35,992 nucleotides of DNA from an uncultured Prevotellaceae bacterium (GTDB taxonomy: Bacteria; Bacteroidota; Bacteroidia; Bacteroidales; Bacteroidaceae). The DNA lies in assembly GCA_946617675.1 (NCBI GenBank), contig CAMOKH010000108.1, forward strand, positions 1-35,992, given 5' to 3'. A model generated the notes under the pieces. The model was not told where the DNA came from and made no database searches. It saw only the letters and a list, made by a program, of their open reading frames with translations. Position 1 is the first letter of the stretch. Each line of letters starts with the position of its first letter. Shown here one piece after another: positions 1 through 8,319 of the stretch. Position numbers and translations under genes: made by a program.

Positions 1-664
1 CCCCCGCCCCGGCCAGCCACGAGCCACAGCTGATCTTCTGACAGGTGCTCTGGCTGAACGCCGCCGGATAAGAGAAGCGCCCGTGGTTGAAGATATAGTA
101 GGCATTGACGCCCGTTATGCCCACAGCGATGCCGCTGAAGGGCGTATCCTCAAAGCGCGTGCCGTCGATGCCGTAACCCATGCGCACCTGCCGCAGCTGA
201 TAGTCGCTGCCCGTACGGCGGTAGAACATGTCGACACCCACCTGCGAGGAGTAGATGCTGAAGGCAAACTCGCGCTTGTCGCTGCTGCTGAAGAGGTCGA
301 GATTCTTCAGGTCGAACGTCCATCCGAAGAAGAACCAGCGCCAGCCAAAGTAAGGGCCCACCTTGATACGCTGGTCGGGCGAGAACATGATGCTCTGTCC
401 GTTACTGCTGAGGATGAACTCCTCGAAGTTGCGCGTAGCTTGCAGCATGACCGACCACTCGTAGTGCTGCGGCTCGATGTACTCGTCTTCAAGGCGGTCG
501 AAGCCACGTATGGTGTATTTTATCTTCTGCTGCACCTTCTGCAGCGGCTTGCCGTCGGGCGACAGTGAGTCCGTGCCGACGACATCGCCGTCGTCAGCCT
601 CGGCCACCCCGACTGCCATCGTCAGCAGCAGCACCAGTATCAGCAGCAGTTTTTCTACTCTCAT
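1..664 (-). CDS. DUF4421 family protein, C-terminus cut by window edge
   Basis: The minus strand reads open from an ATG at 662-664 to the window edge, giving about 221 residues. The product starts MRVEKLLLILVLLLTMAVGV, a signal peptide with likely cleavage after VAEA. The mature part contains the phrases DEYIEPQHYEWSVMLQ, KVGPYFGWRWFFFGWTFDL, YSSQVGVDMFYRR and YYIFNHGRFSYPAAFSQST. I recognise this pattern from the DUF4421 family of Bacteroidetes, thought to be exported, possibly outer-membrane, proteins of unknown function. The start lies 6 bases beyond the stop of the Gfo/Idh/MocA gene, so the two are probably co-transcribed. Export is inferred from the signal peptide; family assignment is from memory of the motif. 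Confidence 0.8.
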   Translation of the reverse strand, partial: MRVEKLLLILVLLLTMAVGVAEADDGDVVGTDSLSPDGKPLQKVQQKIKYTIRGFDRLEDEYIEPQHYEWSVMLQATRNFEEFILSSNGQSIMFSPDQRIKVGPYFGWRWFFFGWTFDLKNLDLFSSSDKREFAFSIYSSQVGVDMFYRRTGSDYQLRQVRMGYGIDGTRFEDTPFSGIAVGITGVNAYYIFNHGRFSYPAAFSQSTCQKISCGSWLAGAG

Positions 665-670
665 CACCTC

Positions 671-1654
671 TTATATCTTTCCAAGAATGCGGTCGAGCGC
701 CCAGTTCACAGGCGTTGCCGAGATGCTGGTACACGTGCAGACGGTGCCGCCCTGAAGATGCTCGATGACATTCTTGATGAGCGGAAACTGGACATAGGGC
801 GGATTAGGCACGGCAATCTGCCTGACGCCGTCGCTCGTATGCAGCTGGATGGGGGCATAGTCGAACACCGAGAACAGCAGCTTGCCACGGTCGCCGATGA
901 CCTCGATGCGATCCTCGCGGGCCGACTCGTGAGCAACGAAGCACCACATGCCGCTGCCCGAGAGCCCGTTCTCGAAGCGGAAGCACGCCGACACGGTGTC
1001 CTCAGCCTGGTAGAGCCCGCCACGGTTGGTGCTGATGCCCTCAGCGTCGAGGATGACGCCGAAGAGCGTCTGCAGCAGGTCGAGCTGGTGGGGAGCCAGG
1101 TCGTAGAAGTAGCCACCCCCGGCAATCTCTGGCTGCAGGCGCCAGGGCAGCGTCTCGGGGCGGCTGTAGTCGAGCTCGCGGGGGGGCACGGCAAAGCGCA
1201 CCTGCACGTTGAGCACGTGGCCGATGATGCCCTGATTGACGATCTGCTTGACACGCAGGAAGTACGGCAGGTAGCGACGGTAGTAAGCCACGAAGCAGGG
1301 CACGCCCGTACGCTCTGAGATGGTGTTGATGCGGGCGCAATCCTCGTAGCTCGCCGCCAGCGGCTTCTCTACGTAGACGGGCTTGCCCGCCTTCATGGCC
1401 ATGATGGCGTAGGTGGCATGACTCGACGGCGGCGTTGCCACGTAGATGGCATTCACGTCGGGGTCGTCAATGAGCTGCTGGGCGTCGGTGTACCACTTGG
1501 GTATGCCGTGCGTAATGGCGTAAGTGCGTGCCCGGTCGTCGTGACGGCACATCACGGCCCCCACTCTCGAACCCTCAACGGCACTGAATGCAGGGCCGCT
1601 CTTCTTCTCGGTGACCTCGCCGCAGCCAATGAAACCCCAGTTCAGAATCTTCAT
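671..1654 (-). CDS. Gfo/Idh/MocA family NAD(P)-dependent oxidoreductase
   Basis: This 327-residue protein begins MKILNWGFIGCGEVTEKK, with the GxGxV-type dinucleotide-binding turn (GFIGCGEV) of the Gfo/Idh/MocA family. Further family marks are NAIYVATPPSSHATYA and the EKPLA motif, whose lysine (VYVEKPLAAS) is a catalytic or cofactor-contacting residue in the family. The C-terminal half carries the usual beta-sheet domain with GGGYFYDLAPHQLDLL. Members oxidise or reduce sugars, inositols and related polyols; the substrate cannot be told here. The reading frame extends upstream to 1726, but the extension would run through the promoter box at 1685-1692 and has no family similarity, so I choose the ATG at 1652-1654. 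It is followed after 6 bases by the DUF4421 gene. Confidence 0.9.
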   Translation of the reverse strand: MKILNWGFIGCGEVTEKKSGPAFSAVEGSRVGAVMCRHDDRARTYAITHGIPKWYTDAQQLIDDPDVNAIYVATPPSSHATYAIMAMKAGKPVYVEKPLAASYEDCARINTISERTGVPCFVAYYRRYLPYFLRVKQIVNQGIIGHVLNVQVRFAVPPRELDYSRPETLPWRLQPEIAGGGYFYDLAPHQLDLLQTLFGVILDAEGISTNRGGLYQAEDTVSACFRFENGLSGSGMWCFVAHESAREDRIEVIGDRGKLLFSVFDYAPIQLHTSDGVRQIAVPNPPYVQFPLIKNVIEHLQGGTVCTCTSISATPVNWALDRILGKI

Positions 1655-1684
1655 AAAATGTTTTAATTTTCTGCTTAAACGGTG

Positions 1685-1692
1685 CAAAGTTA
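1685..1692 (-). promoter_or_regulatory. -7 box TAACTTTG for the oxidoreductase operon
   Basis: On the minus strand the sequence reads TAACTTTG, matching the Bacteroidetes primary-sigma -7 consensus TAnnTTTG. It lies 30 bases upstream of the oxidoreductase ATG. No clear -33 TTTG is seen at the expected 19-21 base spacing. It stands back to back with the plus-strand box at 1706-1713. Confidence 0.6.
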
Positions 1693-1705
1693 CGAAAAAA
1701 GTCAG

Positions 1706-1713
1706 TACCTTTG
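1706..1713 (+). promoter_or_regulatory. -7 box TACCTTTG for membrane protein gene and hisB
   Basis: TACCTTTG matches TAnnTTTG and lies 14 bases before the ATG at 1728. It forms a divergent promoter pair with the box at 1685-1692; the two boxes are separated by only 13 bases, so the two polymerases probably compete for this spot. Confidence 0.6.
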
Positions 1714-1727
1714 CCATCTGAAACAAA

Positions 1728-2687
1728 ATGATAACAATTTTTATGGAAACAAAGAACGAAGAATCACCACTGAAGATACGCTCGGCAAGGGCCGCAATAG
1801 CCGCCGGACTTAGGCTCTACATGGGCAACTTCCGCCGGATATTCCGCGCCACATGGCTGCCCGCACTGCTATGTGCGATGGTCGCTGCCTTTGCCACACG
1901 AGTCATGATTACTGCCGTAGGACAGATTATACAGGTGTTGGGCGTGCAGGCCCTGGCTTACGCGCCAGCCCTGCCACAGCAGTACCTGGCACAGACAGGA
2001 CTTACACTGCTCGACGCCATCGTCACCGTAGTGCTGATGTCTTACGTCTTCGGCATGCTGGCCAGCCACAGGGCCGAAGGAGCCATACCCTACCCCACAC
2101 GGTGGTGGTTGCTGCCTGACCACCACAGCTTGACGCGGACGCTGGCCTCGGCGGCTATATGGCTGCTGACACAGGTCGTAGCGGGAGGCCTCGTCGCCGC
2201 ACTCTTCTACTTCGGCTTTGTACGCCAGTCGATGACGATCATGGGCGCCGGCGCCGTACTGATGCTCGTCATTAGCGCGCTGCTGATACCACTTGTCTAT
2301 CCCCACATGCGCTACCTCACGACCCGCGACACCAACTTCTTCCAGCTGCTGCGCACTGGCTACGTCCAGGGCCTGCGCCGGTGGGGCTATATGTTCACCG
2401 TGCTGCTCGTCATGCTGCTGCTGCTCATGGTGGCGCTGACCGTCACTACGCTGCCCGCCATCGTGCTCGTCGTCGCCAGCATCTATTCGCAGATGGGTGC
2501 CACGATGGGCGACCCGCTGGGAATGCCGTCGTACATGGATTGGCTGTCGCTGGTCGTGTTCACCCTGTCAGGCTTTATCCAGACCTACGTCATCATGGCT
2601 ATCCACTTCCCCACCTACTACATGGCGGGCACCATCGAACAGCAAGAAATACTGAGAAATGAAAAAGCAGAGAATACTATTCATTGA
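1728..2687 (+). CDS. Hypothetical polytopic membrane protein
   Basis: This protein of up to 319 residues has about six hydrophobic segments, among them [96 protein letters not shown] and a last one near [19 protein letters not shown] do not recognise a catalytic motif or a named family. The first ATG (1728) sits 14 bases after a -7 box; an ATG five codons later (1743) gives [11 protein letters not shown] and is equally possible. Its last 29 bases overlap the start of hisB in another frame, so the two genes are transcribed together and perhaps translationally coupled, although no functional link to histidine synthesis is visible. Confidence 0.75.
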   Translation: MITIFMETKNEESPLKIRSARAAIAAGLRLYMGNFRRIFRATWLPALLCAMVAAFATRVMITAVGQIIQVLGVQALAYAPALPQQYLAQTGLTLLDAIVTVVLMSYVFGMLASHRAEGAIPYPTRWWLLPDHHSLTRTLASAAIWLLTQVVAGGLVAALFYFGFVRQSMTIMGAGAVLMLVISALLIPLVYPHMRYLTTRDTNFFQLLRTGYVQGLRRWGYMFTVLLVMLLLLMVALTVTTLPAIVLVVASIYSQMGATMGDPLGMPSYMDWLSLVVFTLSGFIQTYVIMAIHFPTYYMAGTIEQQEILRNEKAENTIH

Positions 2688-3735
2688 CCGCGACGGAACG
2701 CTCATCCGCGAACCTGAGGACGAACAGATTGACGCCTTCGAGAAGCTGCGCTTCACCGAGGGCATGTTTCAGCACCTGGGCTTCATACGCCGTAACCTCG
2801 ACTTCCGCTTCGTCATGGTCAGCAACCAGGACGGCCTTGGCACACCGTCGTTCCCCGAGGACACCTTCTGGCCGGTACACAACTTCATCATGCAGGCCTT
2901 GGCCGACGAGGGCATCACCTTCGACGAGCAGCTCATTGACCGCCACTTCCCCGAGGACAATGCACCCACCCGCAAACCCGGGACGGGAATGGTTGAGAAG
3001 TACATGAACGACCCGGCGTATGACATTGAGAACTCGTATGTTATCGGCGACCGCGACACTGACCGACAGCTGGCCGAGAACATCGGCTGCAAGGCCCTCA
3101 TCTTAGGCCGCGACGGCATGACGTGGGCAAAGATTGCCGAACTGCTGTTTGCAGGAGAACGAACGGCTGAGGTGCGCCGAACCACCAAAGAGACCGACAT
3201 CTACATCAAGGTGAACCTCGACGGCTCGGGACGATGCGACATCACGACAGGGCTGGGATTCTTTGACCACATGCTTGAGCAAATAGGCAAGCACGGCATG
3301 ATGGACCTCACCATACACACCAAGGGCGACCTAGAGGTAGACGAGCACCACACCATCGAGGACACGGCGCTCGCCCTGGGCGAATGTCTGCTGAAGGCCC
3401 TGGGCGACAAACGCGGCATTGAGCGCTACGGCTACTCGCTGCCGATGGACGACTGCCTGTGCCAGGTCTGTCTCGACTTCGGCGGACGCCCGTGGCTGGT
3501 ATGGGATGCCGACTTCAAGCGCGAGAAGGTAGGCGAAATGCCTACCGAAATGTTCCTGCACTTCTTCAAGAGCCTGAGCGACGCCGCCCGCATGAACCTC
3601 AACATCAAGGCCGAAGGCCAGAACGAGCACCACAAGATAGAAGGCATCTTCAAGGCTCTGGCGCGCTCGCTCCGCATGGCCGTCCGCCGCGACGTCTACC
3701 ACTACGAGCTGCCCTCGACCAAGGGCACGCTGTAA
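2659..3735 (+). CDS. hisB: HisB: histidinol-phosphatase / imidazoleglycerol-phosphate dehydratase
   Basis: A 358-residue fusion of two histidine-pathway enzymes. Residues 1 to about 165 form a HAD phosphatase (nucleophile motif FIDRDGT with D10 and D12; [16 protein letters not shown] at 128-135) that removes phosphate from histidinol phosphate. Residues from about 170 on form imidazoleglycerol-phosphate dehydratase, with metal-binding motifs [12 protein letters not shown] (201-212), DEHHTIEDT (228-236) and [19 protein letters not shown] (321-339), and the closing LPSTKGTL. The order matches E. coli HisB. The zinc-site cysteines of the E. coli phosphatase domain are not present (region 93-106 reads [14 protein letters not shown]), although one histidine remains. 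No other his gene is in the window. The gene overlaps the upstream membrane protein gene by 29 bases and ends 4 bases before the stop of convergent yggS. Confidence 0.95.
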   Translation: MKKQRILFIDRDGTLIREPEDEQIDAFEKLRFTEGMFQHLGFIRRNLDFRFVMVSNQDGLGTPSFPEDTFWPVHNFIMQALADEGITFDEQLIDRHFPEDNAPTRKPGTGMVEKYMNDPAYDIENSYVIGDRDTDRQLAENIGCKALILGRDGMTWAKIAELLFAGERTAEVRRTTKETDIYIKVNLDGSGRCDITTGLGFFDHMLEQIGKHGMMDLTIHTKGDLEVDEHHTIEDTALALGECLLKALGDKRGIERYGYSLPMDDCLCQVCLDFGGRPWLVWDADFKREKVGEMPTEMFLHFFKSLSDAARMNLNIKAEGQNEHHKIEGIFKALARSLRMAVRRDVYHYELPSTKGTL

Positions 3736-3739
3736 ACGG

Positions 3740-4426
3740 CTAATACACCCTCGGGCCGAAGATGCTGGTACCGATGCGCACCATCGTCGAGCGGCACTCC
3801 ACGGCTGTCAGGTAGTCGTCGCTCATGCCCCACGAGCGTTCGCAGAACCAGGGGGCATCAGCAAAATACTGCGCCTTGACCTCGTCGAAGAAGTCGGCTG
3901 CCGTCGTGAACTCACGGCGCAGCTGCTCTTGGTCGTCGGTCAGCGAGGCCATCATCATCAGGCCGCAGATGCGCACGTGGGCCATCTCTCGCCACTCACC
4001 GCCGGCGAGCAGCTGTCGGCAGTCGTCGAGCGTAAGTCCGTATTTCGTCGACTCCTCGGCAATGTGGAGTTCGAGCAGTACGTCAATGACACGGCCGCAA
4101 CGCGCCGCCTGCTTGTCAATCTCGCTGAGCAACCTGAGCGAGTCGACGGCCTCGACCATGTCGATGTACGGGGCAATATACTTCACCTTATTCGTCTGCA
4201 GGTGGCCAATGAAGTGCCACACGATATCCTTGGGCAGCGACTCGTGCTTCTGCCGCAGCTCCTGCTCGTGGCTCTCGCCGAACACGCGCTGGCCCTCGGC
4301 GTAGGCGGCCTCGATATATTCGTTGGGGTGATACTTGCTGATAGCCACCAGGCGGACGCCATCGGGCAGTGAACTGAGCACCCGGTGCAGATTTCCCTTG
4401 ACGTCGTACATATTACTGCTGCTCAT
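3740..4426 (-). CDS. yggS: YggS/PROSC-type PLP-binding protein
   Basis: A 228-residue protein of the YggS/YBL036C/PROSC family, single-domain TIM-barrel proteins that bind pyridoxal 5'-phosphate and buffer its supply; no catalytic reaction is established. The PLP lysine is K31 in VAISKYHP. Other family motifs are VFGESHEQEL, WHFIGHLQTNK, EAVDSLRLL, ICGLMMM and the phosphate-binding SWGMSDDY followed by STMVRIGTSIFG. Its start overlaps the end of the upstream DUF4494 gene by 14 bases, so the two are one transcription unit driven by the promoter at 4936-4966. Its stop is 4 bases from the hisB stop on the other strand. Confidence 0.93.
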   Translation of the reverse strand: MSSSNMYDVKGNLHRVLSSLPDGVRLVAISKYHPNEYIEAAYAEGQRVFGESHEQELRQKHESLPKDIVWHFIGHLQTNKVKYIAPYIDMVEAVDSLRLLSEIDKQAARCGRVIDVLLELHIAEESTKYGLTLDDCRQLLAGGEWREMAHVRICGLMMMASLTDDQEQLRREFTTAADFFDEVKAQYFADAPWFCERSWGMSDDYLTAVECRSTMVRIGTSIFGPRVY

Positions 4427-4898
4427 ATTCAGGTTTCTCGTCGGCAGGTTTCTCCTTGCCGTATTCGTAGACGTCCATCAGCGTCGTCTCGGCAACCGAC
4501 GAAATGACGTAGTCGATCATCGTGCCGCCCATGACCTCGGTGATGTTCTTCACCGCACCGCTGAGCGTGCCGGCGTTCACCAGGTAGTTCACGCTGGAGC
4601 GCTTCTCCTTGGCGGTCTTCTCGTCGATGGTGATAAACTGCAGCTTGGTCTTGTACCAGCGGTCGGCCATCTCCTCGTCGCTGAAGAATATCTCCTTGTA
4701 AGGCGCTATCTTGATGTCCTTGATGTCAAACTGTCCGCTGATGTACGACGACATCTCCTCCATGATACGCTGTTCGGCCTCGGTGAAGCTGAGGGCGTCG
4801 ATGGTATAGGTCTCCGTGACTTTCTTCTGCAGGCCATCTTCCATGGTCTTCTCGTACTGAATCTTACATTCAAACCAGATTGCTGTTCTTGATCTCAT
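4413..4898 (-). CDS. DUF4494 domain protein
   Basis: A 161-residue cytosolic protein starting MRSRTAIWFECKIQYEKT, which I recognise as the DUF4494 family of Bacteroidetes, of unknown function. The body contains KKVTETYTIDALSFTEAEQR and KIAPYKEIFFSDEE, followed by a charged C-terminus. The frame stays open upstream to 5012, but that stretch covers a transcription terminator and the promoter, so the ATG at 4896-4898 is the better start. It precedes yggS with a 14-base overlap. Confidence 0.82.
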   Translation of the reverse strand: MRSRTAIWFECKIQYEKTMEDGLQKKVTETYTIDALSFTEAEQRIMEEMSSYISGQFDIKDIKIAPYKEIFFSDEEMADRWYKTKLQFITIDEKTAKEKRSSVNYLVNAGTLSGAVKNITEVMGGTMIDYVISSVAETTLMDVYEYGKEKPADEKPEYEQQ

Positions 4899-4935
4899 TG
4901 TATTATTGTTTTTTCCGTGATTTTGTTTCAGCCCG

Positions 4936-4966
4936 CAAAGGTACGCAAAAAAGCCGAAAGCGCAAA
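4936..4966 (-). promoter_or_regulatory. Promoter TTTG-N19-TACCTTTG for DUF4494-yggS
   Basis: On the minus strand a TTTG (4966-4963) is followed by 19 bases and then TACCTTTG (4943-4936), an exact fit to the Bacteroidetes promoter pattern TTTG-N19-21-TAnnTTTG. The start codon lies 37 bases downstream of the -7 box. The -33 element lies inside the loop of the terminator at 4947-4975. Confidence 0.75.
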
Positions 4967-4975
4967 ACTTTCGGC
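4947..4975 (-). terminator. Rho-independent terminator after the receptor gene
   Basis: Read on the minus strand, GCCGAAAG (4975-4968), a 7-base loop TTTTGCG and CTTTCGGC (4960-4953) form a perfect 8-bp stem followed directly by six T (4952-4947). This is a standard intrinsic terminator 46 bases after the stop of the receptor gene. It physically overlaps the next promoter. Confidence 0.8.
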
Positions 4976-5021
4976 CAATTTCTTCAATGATGACATGCCG
5001 ACGGAACGGCACGTCGACGGC

Positions 5022-8000
5022 CTAACGACCGCCACGGCCGCCGCCGAAGCCACCGCCAAAGCCACCACGGCCACCGCCGCCGAAGCCCCCGCGCCGGCCG
5101 CCGCCCTCACCACGACCGCCCTCGCCACGACCACCGCCACCGCCGCCGAAGACATTGAGGCGATAGCTGACGTGGAGCATAGCATAACTCGTGATGGCGT
5201 TCACCTCGCGGTCAGACCATCCGTTGGCCGTCACGTTGCGGGTGAAGTTTGTCTGCTGAGCCAGGATGTCATACCACTGCAGCATGACGGTGAGCTTCTT
5301 GCCGCGCAGGAAGCTGTAGCTCAGCTGGGCGTTCCAGATCAGTTCGTCGGTATTGAGCGTGGCGTCAGCATAGCCGCGCTTGCTGTAGACATGGAAGTCG
5401 GTGGAGAGCACCGGCCAGTATGAGGTGTTGGCCGACGAGCGACCGTTGAGCTGGTTCAGGTCGATGCGGGTGTTTCCGCCGTAGTTGAAGTTCCAGGTGT
5501 CCAGGTTACGGCTGGCTTGCAGCCGGTTCTCCGTTCGGGCATAGCTGGCGCGCACGTTGAGCGAGAAGTTCCACCAGCGGTTACGGTAGCTCAGCGAAAC
5601 GTCGGGCGACAGGTTGTAGGTATGGGTCACGTTGCGGTCGGGCACTGCCGTGCGGTTTAGGTTGACGTAGCCGACCTGGTGGCGGTAGCTGCCGTTGATG
5701 CCGCCGCTGAAGTCCCAGCGGTTCAGCGTGTCGAGGCCGATGTTGAAAGAGCCGCCGCCGTTGATGCCCCAGTTGCCGTCGATGTTCTCGGGTCGTGAGA
5801 TGCGTCCGCCCGTGGTCTCATTATAGGTCACGACGTTGCCGATGGAGTTTGTCGTGCGCTGCAGGTTGAGGTTGGTCGAGAAGCTCCAGTTGCGCTGGGC
5901 CTTGGGAATCATGAAGCCGAGGCTGTCCTCGACGAGTGTCGGCGTGCGCATCTTCTGGAAGTTCACGCCGAGGTTGGTCGAGAACGAAGGCTTCAGCCCC
6001 GCGTTACCCATCGAGATGTTCAGCGGGTTGGTGTCGTCGTAGATCTCGAGCAACTGCGTGATGTTGGGTTGCTGGGTCTGCCCGCGGAAGTTCACCTGCA
6101 GGTTTGTCTGCTGGTTGAAGCGGTAGCGCAGGTTCAGCGTCGGCGAGAAGTTGGTCACCGTACGCACGGTGTCGACGGGCTTGCCGAGGTACTGCTGTAT
6201 GAAGTGCGAGCGCTGAGGGCGTGCCTGAACGCCGACGTTCAGGTTGTACTTCTCGCGCACCAGCCGCAGCTGTACGTCAGCCTGGTGGTTGTACTCCGTA
6301 CGCTCGGAGTAGCGGCTCAGGTCGCGCGACAGATAGTCGATTTCGTAGTCCTGCGGCAGGAATCCGAAGTCGCGGTAGTTGTTCATCACCGTGCGGTACA
6401 CCTCGTCAGTATAGTCGGGCAGGTCGTAGGTCGAGGGGTCGCTCTTTTGGTAGCTGTAGTTGTAGTTATAGTTCAGCTGCAGGAAGAGGCCCTGCTGGCC
6501 AACCATGCGTCGCATGTTGCGGTTGCCGAAGGGGCCGCGCCCCTGCTGTTGCTGCTGGCGCTGCAGGGAATCTTCCTCGGTGGGCTTCGGCTTGAAGATG
6601 AACAGCGGCTCGGTGTAGGTAGCGCCTATGCTGTAGCTGGTATTGTCGTTGGGCGACACGGTGTATCGGTTTGTCTGGTAGGTGGAGTCGTTGCCCAGGC
6701 GGTCCTTCTGCTGATAGAGGTGCACCAACGAGAGGTTGCCGTTCTTGTTCGTACCGTCACGGTAGTTGAAGCTCGACGTCACGGCCACGTTACGGCCGTT
6801 GCGGTTCAGCCGGCGGTGCAGCTGCAGGTTGGCGCGCAGGTTGGTGTTCGAGCCGTTGCTCATCGACTTGTTCTCGCGCCCGTTGACGACGAGCCCGAGG
6901 TCGTTCAGATAGCTGAGGCTGTCGGCGTTGAGCGGGTCGAGCGTATGGTCGAAGGGATTCTCGTTGAACGACGCATTGGTGGAGTAGCCGCGGCCGTCGT
7001 TGCTCGACCAGCTCAGGTCGGGCCTGAACGAGAGCGTCGTCACCGAGTCAATCTGCCATTGCAGGTTCATGTTGCCCGTCCAGCTGTTGCTGCGCGAGTA
7101 GTTCTGGCTGATACTGTTCGAGAAGGCACCGCCGCGCGAGGCCAGCACGAAGTTCTCCGAGCCCGTGCGGCTCCAGTTGTCGGCGTCCTGGCGGTTCCAC
7201 GTCACGCGCCCGCTCCACCGCAGGTTGCCGGCGGTGTTGCGCTGCCCCTTCTCGTAGCTGGCGTCGAGGGCGGCCGTCTTCGTCTCGCGCTGACCGCTGC
7301 CGTTGCCTCGGCCGCGTCCGCCCCTGCCCGAGAAGTTGCGGTCGTTCACGTTGTTGGCGTTACCCATGAACGTATAGCGCACGGCTCCGAAGGGCTTCAT
7401 GGCCGTCAGTCGGATGCCGTAGCGGTTGTCGGTACCGTAACCCAGGTCGGGGTTGGCCTGTATGCCGTTGCGGGCCGACCGCTTGGTGGTGAACTCCAGC
7501 ACGAAGTCGTCATTGCCGTCGTCGATACCCGTCAGGCGGCTCTGGTCGCTCTTCTCGTCGTAGGCCTTCACCTTGTCTATCACGTACGAGGGCAGGTTCT
7601 TCATCACGGCGTCGTTGTTGCCGGTCATGAAGTCGCGGCCGTCCAGTTTGAATCGCTTCACGTCCTTGCCGTTGATCGTGATCTTGCCGTCGTCGTCGAT
7701 CTTTGCACCGGGCAGGGCCTCTACCAGCGCCTCGATGACCGACCCCTCCGGCACGCGGAAGGCGTCGGCATTGTAAACCACCGTGTCGTCCTTGATGACC
7801 ATCTTCGGCACGTTGGCCGTCACCACGGCCTCTGACAGCTGTACGGCGTCGGGCTCCATGCTGACAGTGCCCAGCCCCAGCGCCTGGCGGCTCTTAGTCA
7901 GGGGGCGTGCGAGCGTCTTGTAACCCAGGAAGCTGAATTTCAGCAGATAATTGCCCGCAGCGACGCCGCTGAGCGTGAAGTTACCACGGGCGTCGGTATA

Positions 8001-8189
8001 CGTACCGCCGACGAACGTTGTGTCCTTTCCACCTATTTTATAGAGTTGCAAGGTTGCCTTCTCCAAGGCTTCCTTCGACTCTGAATCGACGACGCGCCCC
8101 GTCAGCGTGTTTTGCTGGGCAGCTACTGGCAAGCCTCTCAGCAGTAGCATCAGAAGTAGGATTGACAGTCTGTTAAAATTCTGCTTCAT
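5022..8189 (-). CDS. TonB-dependent-receptor-like outer-membrane beta-barrel protein with Gly/Arg-rich tail
   Basis: A 1055-residue exported protein. Residues 1-24 are a signal peptide (SILLLMLLLRGLPVAAQ). Residues about 28-110 are a carboxypeptidase-regulatory-like domain (LTGRVVDSESKEALEKATL; GNYLLKFSFLGYKT), residues about 115-225 resemble the plug domain (VTANVPKMVIKDDTVVYNAD; ITINGKDVKRFKLDG), and the rest alternates like outer-membrane beta strands, rich in aromatic and Asn residues. It probably imports or binds a ligand, or acts as an adhesin; no SusD partner gene is adjacent, so a SusCD glycan system is not supported. The last strand ends SYRLNVF, the usual aromatic C-terminal beta signal, but is followed by about 40 residues made of Gly, Arg, Phe and Glu. 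The gene is flanked by a terminator downstream and repeat element A upstream. I could not place a convincing promoter. Confidence 0.88.
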   Translation of the reverse strand: MKQNFNRLSILLLMLLLRGLPVAAQQNTLTGRVVDSESKEALEKATLQLYKIGGKDTTFVGGTYTDARGNFTLSGVAAGNYLLKFSFLGYKTLARPLTKSRQALGLGTVSMEPDAVQLSEAVVTANVPKMVIKDDTVVYNADAFRVPEGSVIEALVEALPGAKIDDDGKITINGKDVKRFKLDGRDFMTGNNDAVMKNLPSYVIDKVKAYDEKSDQSRLTGIDDGNDDFVLEFTTKRSARNGIQANPDLGYGTDNRYGIRLTAMKPFGAVRYTFMGNANNVNDRNFSGRGGRGRGNGSGQRETKTAALDASYEKGQRNTAGNLRWSGRVTWNRQDADNWSRTGSENFVLASRGGAFSNSISQNYSRSNSWTGNMNLQWQIDSVTTLSFRPDLSWSSNDGRGYSTNASFNENPFDHTLDPLNADSLSYLNDLGLVVNGRENKSMSNGSNTNLRANLQLHRRLNRNGRNVAVTSSFNYRDGTNKNGNLSLVHLYQQKDRLGNDSTYQTNRYTVSPNDNTSYSIGATYTEPLFIFKPKPTEEDSLQRQQQQQGRGPFGNRNMRRMVGQQGLFLQLNYNYNYSYQKSDPSTYDLPDYTDEVYRTVMNNYRDFGFLPQDYEIDYLSRDLSRYSERTEYNHQADVQLRLVREKYNLNVGVQARPQRSHFIQQYLGKPVDTVRTVTNFSPTLNLRYRFNQQTNLQVNFRGQTQQPNITQLLEIYDDTNPLNISMGNAGLKPSFSTNLGVNFQKMRTPTLVEDSLGFMIPKAQRNWSFSTNLNLQRTTNSIGNVVTYNETTGGRISRPENIDGNWGINGGGSFNIGLDTLNRWDFSGGINGSYRHQVGYVNLNRTAVPDRNVTHTYNLSPDVSLSYRNRWWNFSLNVRASYARTENRLQASRNLDTWNFNYGGNTRIDLNQLNGRSSANTSYWPVLSTDFHVYSKRGYADATLNTDELIWNAQLSYSFLRGKKLTVMLQWYDILAQQTNFTRNVTANGWSDREVNAITSYAMLHVSYRLNVFGGGGGGRGEGGRGEGGGRRGGFGGGGRGGFGGGFGGGRGGR

Positions 8190-8319
8190 TCAATTGATTT
8201 GTATAGCTTAAGTGTTTATTATGTTTATTTGACGCAACGGCCATGAAATGTTTAAAAGACGCCCATTTTCTTAACATTTAAAAGATAATTTGTTAAATCT
8301 TGTCAAAGGCAGCCCCTAA

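Noticed and set aside
1655..1726. N-terminal extension of the oxidoreductase frame
   Set aside because: It crosses the promoter box at 1685-1692 and adds residues not seen in the family.
6069..7835. A 588-codon open frame on the plus strand, antisense to the receptor gene
   Set aside because: It lies wholly inside a clear receptor gene, its product is a low-complexity Val/Ala/Arg/Leu string without motifs, and GC-rich codon use creates such antisense frames.
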